64,000 nucleotides of DNA, from positions 54,684,428-54,748,427 of the forward strand of contig NC_133777.1 of the NCBI RefSeq assembly GCF_003597395.2. Direction: 5' to 3'. Under the pieces are notes generated by a model. The model had not been told where the DNA came from, searched no databases, and was given only the letters and a program-made list of their open reading frames with translations. Source of the DNA: Chelonoidis abingdonii (Eukaryota; Chordata; Testudines; Testudinidae). Below are positions 54,446 to 64,000 of this stretch, piece by piece; the stretch's first letter is position 1, and every line of letters starts with the position of its first letter. The translations under genes and the position numbers were made by a program.

Positions 54446-57400
54446 TCTTGTCAGGACATCCACAAGTTGTACAAGGTCCCGATTGGGTTTTGCCTTGGCC
54501 TATTCCTAGGGGAAAGGTAACAAAAAGACCCTGTTTATTTATCTATACCTTTTTAAATCTTGATTTCTGAAGTTCCTTGACCCTTGCTTCAAGATTCGGG
54601 GATTGACTTCAAGCCCCCTTCTTGTGGGCCTTATTCATCCCTCCTGGTTAATTATCTAATAAAAGAGGGCTTTTCCAATAAGCTTGCTTATTATTTGGGC
54701 GGAATTTGGGTAAATTATAACACTTCCTCCTACTCACCGGGCAGGGGGAAACCTTGTCTTCCCCTTTTGGCATTTGGTCACAAATTTTTGTAAAGCATAA
54801 TCAATGAAAGGTTATTTCAGATACACTCTTCTATGACTCCTGCAACAGTACAATTTTTTTACAATCGACAATTTAGTCACGCAGTAAATGCCAGTAGCTT
54901 TCATAAACACTTTGGGTTTTAACTGTTTTACTTTTTTATAAATGAATACTTGTACTACGAATCAGGCGTGATTTGATGTAATCATTTGAAGTTCAGACCC
55001 CCCACACCAAACACGAGGCGCTGAAAGGTTTTGGCCTTGGACTTATTTAACCTCTTTATGTACAAGTGGTGAACTATCAATTTGTTCTTTCTTTGCTGAT
55101 GAACCAAGCTGGTCAATAGCCCAATATCCTATTCTACTGTCCTAGGGCAGACTGTGCGTATGCCATTGTTTGATAAATTGCTTCTTAAGAACACTAATTG
55201 AAATGCACATCATAATCTTTTTGTGTTACATTGCACAGAACAATATAATTTTAATATTCTTGCATATAAGTGAGGCTAATTTGGTTTTTCCCCAGTTGAC
55301 TTATAATTGCCCTTTTATTTTAGATATCAGAAATTGAACGCAAGTTGTGGTTTAGGTGGTAGCATGTTCCAGCCCTGAGTAAAGCTGCTTGATAACAGGA
55401 ATAAGGAAAACCGCTTTAATGAGCACTCTGTCACACCTTGCTCCAATTAGGTTTTCCCCTAAGGGCTTGCCCCAGCAGGTGGAAAACAGTTGTGACCTTA
55501 CGGTTGGCTTTTGTCAGAGCAAATGTGGATATACATCATCCACAAATTAAATTCACTTCCAAGGTATATGGATATTTTTCCTTAAAGAGCGATTGAACAA
55601 TAGTGAAATTTTTTCCTGCGTAACTTTTGAAAAGTACTTTTGCCATTTCGTTTAACTGACCCTACACAAAGAATTGTGGTCCCCACTTTGTAAACAGCAA
55701 AATTCCTACTGGTCCCCCAGATCACACTAAGTTCAGTCCCATGCCCAGATTTTCAGTGCAGCAAAAGTTTAAAGCAACCAAGCCTAAAAATTGAAAAAAC
55801 CACTCATAACTGTTTGGTTTAAACAAAAGAGCCAACATTGTATACATGTGATGAAAATGAATTAGAAGAAGCCTTGTCCTCACAGAGAACTAAATTTAGA
55901 GAATCTTGAAAGGACAGAGGTATCTGAATTTACTGGTTTTCCATTCCAATTGACCCCAGCCAAAAAACAAACCTGAGAAATCTTACCTCCTCAAAGGAAA
56001 TGGAAGCCCTTGGGGGTAGTCCAGAACCTGGAAAGCCATTCAGAGAGCCTGCAGAGCTGGAAGCCCTTGGGGGTGCCCAAAGAGAAGCCAGGTGAGCCAC
56101 ACTGGCAATATTAAAATCTACCTCTGGCCACGACCAGGGTGTATTTCTGGAAACTTGTCTTACTGTTGTTTATCACTGGGATACAGTCAGTGACACATTT
56201 GAGAGCACCCATTCGTCAGTAAAGGAAAAATAAGAAGAATAACACCCTTTTAAAATTGAAAATTAATCCAAAAGGTGGGGTCACTAAAGTACAATGACCT
56301 TTTTTTGAGTTTTGAAATTGCAGTGATGCGAATGAAAATCCACCCTCTGTGTAACAGGGGACCGCACAAAGATACTATCTAGTTTAAGTAACCTTTTTGC
56401 ATGATACGGGTTTGAAATAATTTTTCCCTGGAAGTTTAGCTTCTGTGGGCAAATAACCAGGAATGATTTATTGGGTTTTTGGCCCTTGCACTTGAAGGTT
56501 GGTAGAGGAAATCCCATCTCTCGGCCTACATCTGAGCGGTTCTATTCACCTCCTGAGTTAGAAAAAATGAAAACCACAAAAAGCTCCCAATAGTCCCTGT
56601 CTGAGTTTTTTTGACCTCCTGGATTCCATGGTGTCCGTGGTTTGGAAACTAAGGGGGCCTCCATTTCACAACCTGCAACAGCCCCCTTAATTAAGTGCTG
56701 ATCCGAGAAGTTCCCCTTACCTTATTATTAATATAGTGGTTGCAAGGGCACCTGCCCCACTGTCACCCCACCCCCATAACAAGTGGGTCACACTTTGCTT
56801 TCTCACAAAGAGTATTGCCATGAAAAGGCTTTAATGGCCCCTTTTTAAGAAGTCTGCTCCTGATACCTAATCAAATAGTGAAAGTTTCAGTGCTTGGAGT
56901 GCCCCTGAAGACCTCCCCTTACTCCAGGTTGTTCTAACAGCATGATTTAAAAACGTTTAAAGACTTACTTGTTTTAACAGAAACGCATGTTTCCACTTTT
57001 GCAAGAGGGAGAGGGAAAGAGTTTAAGGGAATCATAAGGACCGTGAGTTTGGGGAGGCTAGGTATTTAATATAAACACATTATTGGTATATGTGTCCCAG
57101 ATTAACATTTTCCTGGGCCCAAACTTTCTTTTTATAAATGATAACCCATATTGCCTGCTTTGTAGTTTATAGGGGAGATCCATTCACTCGGCAGGGTTTT
57201 GCACCGTAATAATGGTGGGCCATTATTGCACCAGGTAAGGATTCAATTAACTGCAAATAATACCACTCAGTTCTGTCCCGCAGAAGCCCCATTTTCTACC
57301 TCACCAGGAAAAGACTGTCAAACCTGAACCATAGTTTTGTGTCCCAGAAGAATTCCCAGATCAAAAGGGAAAAAGAATGTCTTTGGGATATGGCAAGCAT

Positions 57401-60400
57401 CCCGTTTCCCCCCACGTAAATTTGTCGCCAATTCGTTGAGAGAATGGCCCTGAGGCTTTATCTTGAACTATTACAAGATTCCAACCCTTGCAGCTTGTTT
57501 TTCCATGTGTGCCTTGATCTTCAGGATTTAGATTACAGTGGGCACGCTAATATGGCAAAAAACTTTTCAGTAACAACTGTTTTCGGGGGGGAATCTCTTC
57601 CCTATTCTGCCTGAAAACAATGGCACATAAAGATGCCCAAGCCTGAGCTGCTGCCACTATAACTTTTTAATGATAACGAATATTTATTGTAAATAGTTGA
57701 CCATTTTGGAATGTTTTGAAGGGTTTAGGTTTTTAAAAAATAGAGAGAATGGAACCTTTTACTCCCCTTAATCTTCTCAAACCCCTGTTGGACCACGCCC
57801 CCTGGTATGGTTATTCAAACCACACCTTAGTGGTCCCCTTGTTACTATGCCTTCAAGGAAAATGTAATTTGTAGTCTTTGACTATCTTATCTTTGTGGGG
57901 TCACGCATTTTACCCAGAAAACTATCAAAATCCAAGCCTGCTCAGGTTACTGGGTTGTTCCATAAGCAGTTGGTTCCTACTTGTTTCATGGAGTTTTTTG
58001 GCTCTTATTTCTTCTCTTGGGCCTGTCAGAAAAGCTCGAGGCTGGGGATAGCTTTGCTTTTGACTTTTTGTTGTTTTGAAGGGATTGGCCCAACAGTTAT
58101 ATATGGTGAAGGTTTTTCTGGGGATAAGCACTGGGAAGTCCCCCTGGGTGGGTGGGTTTTTTTTGTTTTTAGGAAAAGCCGGTTTGACAGTAAGCAAACT
58201 GTTTGCAATTTCTTGAAAAAAAATACTTCTTACTCGGAACTCTTCTTCTTTTTTTTCTTCAAAGTCCAAAACAATTGTTTCAAACCCGTTTCAAATGTTT
58301 TGTTTTTTTTTTGGGCTTTCAAATGTGGAAAGCAAGATTTTAACTGAACGCCCAAGGTAAAAACGACAATGTTTGGGCTTTGTTCGGCGCCACTGAACAG
58401 GAAAAATCCAGATTATTCACAGCCAGGCTCTATTTGTTGGGGGTCTTTTAGAGACTATTTAAAGTGCAAGTAGCTCATAGTAATTCCCATTTTAACATTT
58501 AGTGCTTTTCAGATATCCACAATATAGCAAATGGAAAAAGAAACTGGTGAGTGCAGATTAAACTCAATTGATAAATACAAACCACCATCGTACCGGCACC
58601 AAACTATTGTTTCACATTGAGGATAAACAGGGGATTTTAATAGTAAAAAATTCTTCACCGATACTTTGTAATCTCTTTATATTTATTCCAGTGACCATTT
58701 TGTTAATTAGTTTGTGGAAGAACTGGGAAATCAATGAGAAATTAGAATTGTTTTTGTTTTAATGCTAAGAGAACTTACCTTTGGGGGTGCCTGGACCCAA
58801 GAAAAGCAAGCCTCCTCCCCACTTTTTTATTTGTTTTCTTGAATAGTTCATCTCAGATTTGTACTGAAATTTGCTTGCCTGTTTTTTCCCCTTTTGTTTG
58901 TGAAGTTTGTCTGTTTGGGGGAAAATAATTCCCAAAAGGTCTTTTTAGAGTTTGACTGGCCAGAAATGGTTCCCTGCCCTGCGCACAGATAACTTGAAAT
59001 TTGCGCACCTCACTGTTTCCTTGTGAGAATCTGCAACTGGGAACCACAATCCTAGAAATTCCCAGTTAGGAAAGATACCAGAAACATAGTAAAATGAATA
59101 ATGCCGCCGCTTTTGTGAATGTCAGAGTAGTTTGGCCAAGCGAGCCCTGAGAGAGCAGCTGCTTGCAGGTAACCAACTCCTCTGAGTACCAGTCAATTAA
59201 GCCCAGACACTTCCCTCCTGTTGTAGAAGGTAAACGGCGTCTACAACCATGATTAACGGGACCATCGTTTAATTTCTGTATTCATACACAAGTCTGACAA
59301 GAAACATCAACCACAGCCTTCACATGAGGCCCTTCCCAGCCACTTTTCGTAGTGTCGAAAGAAGTCAACAGTACATTTACAGAACCATGGAAATACTTTA
59401 AAAGATTGAAGAGAGAAACCTTGGAACAGAGGGCACTGGGTTATTCCGATTAGATCATTTGTCCTCAGTCTTAACTCCTCCGTCTAGGGGACTACCCCAT
59501 TTCTCAGTTTGTATTGAAGAGATTACACGAGCCTTCGAAGTTGAAATCACTCTCACCTGCTTCGCTTTTATTCTCTTACACTCAAATCCTGTCCATGCGT
59601 CAGTAGACAGCATTGAGCGCTGAGTCGCACAGCCAATTGTCACTTCTGTATCCAGGTTGCATTATAAAAGGCTCACAAGCTAAAGCCTCCCCCCCCCCCC
59701 CCCCGCCGGTATTTTGGGTTGGCCTCTTTCTTCAGCAATTAGCTCATTCTGGCAAATGCAAGAAGCATCAACAAAAACTCAGACAACAGAAGTTTATTTG
59801 TTCTTTAAGTTATGAAAATTTCCTTAGGATCCCCAAACCTACAATGGGTTTCGACTCACACCTATCCCCGACTTTTCACTCTTGCAAGCATTGTCGCCTA
59901 TACAATATGTTTGTACGGCAGGTTTGCATAGTTAGCTCCTGGAACCTAGAAAGTCGCAATTTCACTATAGCCTCTCTTAAACTGATGTAAGAAGTTGCAG
60001 CCATTCAAGTCCCTTAGTAGTTTCTTGTATGTGCAAGCTGCCCTGAAAAACATTATAATTTTGAACATTTGGGGTTTTACAAGATCAAGCAAACATCCGT
60101 TGCCAGGGTTGGAGGATTGCTTGTTCCAATAGAGTCTTGCCTCTCATCTTCCCAGTAGATATGAGGCACTGGACTGTTGGTCCAAAAACTGTGTGCGTGC
60201 ACTACATGATATAGGCCACAGCTTATAGTGTTAGGTTTGCCTAATCGCTCCATTATATCAACACTTCCATTTTCATCTAAACTTAAAATATTACTCTCCC
60301 ACCTGTTTGCTCTCACAAACCTCTTACAGTACTTGACCCTTTGCAAACCTTAAATATTACCTTTAGCAACTAATTCCTTTAAATATGGGGTAATCAATAA

Positions 60401-62225
60401 TTAGGACAAGGTCCCCTGGAACAGTCTTTACACAACACTATATCAAAGTTAATTATTGTCTTGGCACAAAAACCTTTGGACTCAGTGGAACCGTTCTTCT
60501 ATCATCTGTCCTTGAGAGAAAAACGTCGTTTTACTCCCTTTGTGTGGTTAATTTGCGGACCTTTATACATGTCCTCAATCTTCAAGGAAACACTTTTCTC
60601 ACATAGTTGGAGTAAATAGTGGTTTCTGCAAAGAATCTGGAGAGACAGTTTGTTCCACACAACTTTGTCCTGCACAAAGACCTAGCTAACCTAAAACAGG
60701 AGTTTATTTTAATTAGAGTGCGGACAACCCCCTTTCTACCTACAAATGCATCTATTTCTTCTGACTTCCTAAGAATTCTGTTTGTGCTGTAAAGTGGGGA
60801 CTTGTGATGTTTACCCCCTCCCTACAAGCGTGAGCACTGGGCAAGCTTCAACAAGGACAAGGAGCCATGGATAACTGACTTGTGTAACTTTCCCTGTGAA
60901 TCACCAAGAGGCCTGCAGCCCTGCCCCAGTCCTTTGCCCCCCCCCCTTTTGAGTAACAAGGGTAAGTGTTGGTCTGTTTCCATCCTGTATGGATGGGAAA
61001 ATAAGGGAAGGGAAGACACCATGCCTGCCTTTCAATTTCCTCTCTGGGAACTGGGGCAAACAATTTTTCCTCTTGAATTTCAGCAGGTATTCCCCTTGAA
61101 TTTAACCCTCGCCCTCCTCCGGCCCTTGAAGAAAATGTTTAATCAAGTTGAAGCCCATTCCCTGTATTTAATTTACTCCTTTTGACTCGATTTTTCCATT
61201 TTCTTGCTGTACAGAAGTAACTTTATCCTTTTTTTGGTCTTTAAGTATCTTTTCTTGTTGACTTTGACCGCAGAAAGGCTTTTTAGTGCCTCGTGCCTGC
61301 ATGGTTAGCTTGTCGTTATCATCCTTCTGGAATATCCCTTTCCTGCAAATCCAGCTGTAAAAAAGGAAACAAAGTTTCCCTCCCTTCTTCCCTCCGCCCT
61401 GCCGAATTAAGACTAGTTAACAGTTTTCTTGGTGCCTTGATAGGAGAGGCCTTGAAGCGCAAAGTTTCCGAATCCCCAATCCTCCACTTGGCAAGTTGAG
61501 GGGGGGGAATTTCAGGACTGAGACTTTTTTGGTTTCAGGCCCATCTTTGGAGAGAAAGGGAGAAGAAACAAAAATGCCTGTGTCCTGCAAGTGGGAAGTT
61601 TGACTCCTGCCATGAATGAGCAGAGAGGAAACAACCCGTTATTGCTGCTGGAAATGTGAAGCAAATTTACTGGCCTCTGTTTGTATTTGTTAGTCAAACA
61701 TTATGAAGACACAAGAATGCAAATCGTGCTAAGTAGTTCAGTAGGTTTTGATAGGATGCAAATTGCACTAGGTTGACATCTTCACGACTGTGTCCCACTT
61801 TGTTATATACATAACAAAGAATCTCTTGTGTTCTTGTAAAGATTCCGTGCAGGTTAATTTCCTTCTTTAGGTGGCTTCGTAAGAGTCGCACTCCCAACCC
61901 AGTTCATTTTTGAAATTAAGGCTCTATCAGTTGCTCATGTCACGCTTTTTCAGTCCTAAAGAAGATTCTATCGGTAAAGTTGCTTCTCTTACCCAGTGGC
62001 CCTCAGCATCATGGTCCTAGGGCGGTACTGACTGGGTAGAGAACTTTGAAATTCTGAGCAATGCAGTGCGTTGTGTGCTTTTGTGTAATATTGGAAAAAG
62101 CAACCAAAGAGCACTATAGAGAGAGATCAAATAACCTTCAGTGCTCTTTGTTCCGACCCCTCCGCATGCCAAACTCTTTAGGGCATTTTATGTATGGTCC
62201 TGTTGGATGTTTTGCCAGAAATTGG
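54446..62225. other. Long region with no recognised feature; poorly polished sequence
   Basis: No exon, RNA gene or repeat could be recognised confidently. The texture is odd: stretched homopolymers are frequent, such as C16 at 59689-59704. A 16-base phrase GGAAGCCCTTGGGGGT recurs at 56002 and 56059. The open frame at 57895-58347 starts without ATG and is not called. Real genes or repeats could be hidden by frame errors. Confidence 0.35.
56002..56074 (+). repeat. Local direct repeat
   Basis: GGAAGCCCTTGGGGGT occurs twice, 57 bp apart, within a stretch whose units also share CCAGAGC/AGAGCCTG-like wording. Either a small tandem duplication or a read-overlap artefact. Confidence 0.5.
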
Positions 62226-62230
62226 TGTGG

Positions 62231-63209
62231 TGTCTTAAACAGAGTGGTTTTAGACGGGTCTTAATGGTCTCTCTTAGCCTGTAAAGGGTTTTAAGAAGCA
62301 GTGGAAACTCAACTGACACCTGCCAGAGACGAATGGGGGACAAGATTATTTTTTTCAATCTGGGTGGGAGGGAAAGTTTTGTGTTGTTTATGGTTCTTTT
62401 TGCTCCTTTGGGGCTTAAGAGCGGACCGCAGACGTACGAGCCCAGTGGGTTTTTTGCAATCCGAGTCTTGTCTGAAAATCAGTCCTCCTTGTTTTTCGCC
62501 AAATATAAGTAAACTAGCACGGAAAAGGCGGATTAAGGTCTTGTAGTTTTAATCTTTAACATCGTGTAAAACTGTGTCAATTTTTGCTGGAAAGGATTTT
62601 TTACCCTTCTTTATTGCTTGTAACTTTGAATCTCACAGGCTGTGGGCGCAGAGGCGAGTAGTCCCTCTAGTCACATGAAATCTGAAATACCCTGTAAGCC
62701 ATTTTACCATCCTGATTATACTGAGACAATTTTTTTATTTGTCTTAAATTAAAGCTTTCTTTCCTTTTAAGAACCTGATTGCCTTTTTTCCTTGTTCCTG
62801 AGGAATCCAAGGGATTTGAGTCCTAAAACTCACTCCACGGCATTTGGTTTGGGGGGGTGGGGCGGAGGAAAGCGAATGGGGTTTTAATTCCTCCTTGTTT
62901 TTAAGCATCCCAAAGAGTTCGGATCTGTATAGCTTCCCCAGAGGCAACCCAGGGGAAAGGGGAAGTCTAGGAGGGGGAAAATGGTTTTTATTTCCCCTTG
63001 TTTAAAAGACCCAAAGGGGTTTGGGTTTCACTTGGGGTTTTCCCAGGGAAGGTTTTTGGGGGAACGGAAGGTGTTTGCCAAACACTCTATTTTGGCTGGT
63101 TGGCAGCATACTAAAATTTCCAAGCTAGTAATTAACTTAAGTGATCATTGCAGGTTTCCCCACTTTTTTGGACACTAAAGTGTCAAAGTGAGGAAAAGAA
63201 CTTGAAACA
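62231..63209 (+). mobile_element. Solo LTR of the 17.7-kb family, error-rich
   Basis: Begins TGTCTTAAACAG, matching TGTCATAAACAG at 17686, and follows the same order of blocks: a GGGTGGGAGGGAA block, AAGCTTTCTTT, a TTATTTCCCCTTG block, CCCAGGGAAGGTTTTTGGGG, GGTTGGCAGC and AGCTAGTAATTAACTT. It ends near GAACTTGAAACA. TGTGG flanks it at 62226-62230 and 63211-63215, a 5-bp target duplication with one stray base. It is about 140 bp longer than the 17.7-kb copy, largely through stretched homopolymers. Confidence 0.72.
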
Positions 63210-63215
63210 TTGTGG

Positions 63216-64000
63216 CCTCCATACTGAATGAATGGTGCAGAACATGCGCTTGACCCTGACTGAACTGGCCACAAATGGGATTTCTTGGGCACCAGAAATC
63301 CTTCTCTTCGGCATCAGGCATATGCTGAAGGTTTTTTTGGAAATGACTGGCTCCATGCTGCCCCATTTATAATCCAAGACTATCTTAGAGTCAGAAAAAC
63401 TGATGTCCCCTTGGGAAAAAAAAAAAAAGGCCCCCCACAAAACAAATAGGTAGAACCATCCTCCTATAAAAGAGGAAGCAGTGAGCTGACCAGAGGCATT
63501 AATCAACCTGTTTGAACCCCTACCATGCATGCAGGGGGCCCCTTAAAGTGAGTGACTGAATAAAGGGGAAGTTGAATATGGGTAACATTTGATAAGGTGG
63601 GCACCAAATTCTGCAGTCCTCCTATCTAACACTATTAGGTAAAAATAGTAGACTCACACCATACTGAGGCAGTCCTTTAAGCCCTGTGACTCATTTGAGA
63701 AAATAGTAATAAAAATCTAAGGAAACCAAATATTTGTTGGGGGGTGGGGGAAATTTCCTTGTTACTGCTTCAAAAGAAGCAATGTTGATAGACAGAGTAG
63801 CCAAAAAAAAAAAACTTCTGCTTTGGTGGGGCCCTCAAAGTAGGACCTGAGCCAGAGTTTGCATTTGTGGATAATATAAACTAGCAGAGCCTACAGCAAG
63901 TCAACCCCCGTGTTATGAATATGAAGAACTTTTTTCAACGTCTGCCACCGTTTTGACTGCTGTACAACTGATTGCTTACACCTATTCTGGTTCTATAGAA
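63216..64000. other. No recognised feature
   Basis: Poorly polished sequence with A runs at about 63416-63428 and 63804-63815. Nothing coding is supported. Confidence 0.35.

Noticed and set aside
57895..58347. 150-codon frame in the unpolished region
   Set aside because: Lacks an ATG start and is rich in phenylalanine and lysine from homopolymers; most likely an artefact.

Overview
This window is vertebrate nuclear DNA that I read as intergenic or intronic, most likely from a turtle or tortoise. That placement is an inference from the repeat content: CR1 LINEs, very many hAT-type and foldback elements, CORE/MIR-type tRNA SINEs, Penelope-like 3' ends, and Gypsy-like and ERV LTRs of kinds I associate with Testudines. 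No database was searched. I found no host protein-coding exon, tRNA, rRNA or microRNA gene that I can support. Nearly all long open frames are shadows of GC-rich repeats; the real coding remnants belong to transposable elements (CR1 reverse transcriptase, hAT transposase, retroviral env).

Layout. 1-940: GC-rich hAT-like ends. 2.1-2.9 kb: a 723-bp hAT with an 8-bp target duplication. 4.7-7.6 kb: a cluster of MITEs and foldback elements. 7.0-10.5 kb: a probable LTR split by a MITE and a CR1 LINE, the CR1 itself carrying a truncated LTR. 12.5-13.9 kb: one hAT inside another. 16.8-17.6 kb: an 821-bp hAT. 17.7-18.5 kb: an intact solo LTR. 18.7-19.4 kb: a second LTR-like unit. 20.3-22 kb: a small hAT, then an old CR1 split by a composite foldback element. 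23.4-23.8 kb: a SINE split by a Harbinger-like MITE. 28.9-29.1 kb: another MITE. 30.2-34.1 kb: a hAT with inverted-duplicated transposase ends, interrupted by a second hAT that carries a 70-bp tandem array. 35.3-36.0 kb: another solo LTR. 44.9-45.9 kb: part of a tRNA-His-primed endogenous retrovirus. 51.2-54.4 kb: a two-LTR endogenous retrovirus on the minus strand that keeps a broken env and lacks pol. 62.2-63.2 kb: a third copy of the 17.7-kb LTR family.

From roughly 53.2 kb to the end the sequence looks poorly polished. Homopolymers are stretched, the 5' LTR of the provirus is 73 bp longer than its 3' LTR, and the LTR at 62.2 kb is about 140 bp longer than its relative at 17.7 kb. Reading frames there should not be trusted base by base.

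The main value of the window is its insertion chronology: at least six insertions can be placed inside older elements, several with exact target-site duplications. I did not find a convincing new biological system. The items most worth a second look are the env-retaining, pol-less provirus, the hAT family with duplicated hATC ends, and the LTR flanked by about 110-bp CR1 repeats, which may be an assembly fault.
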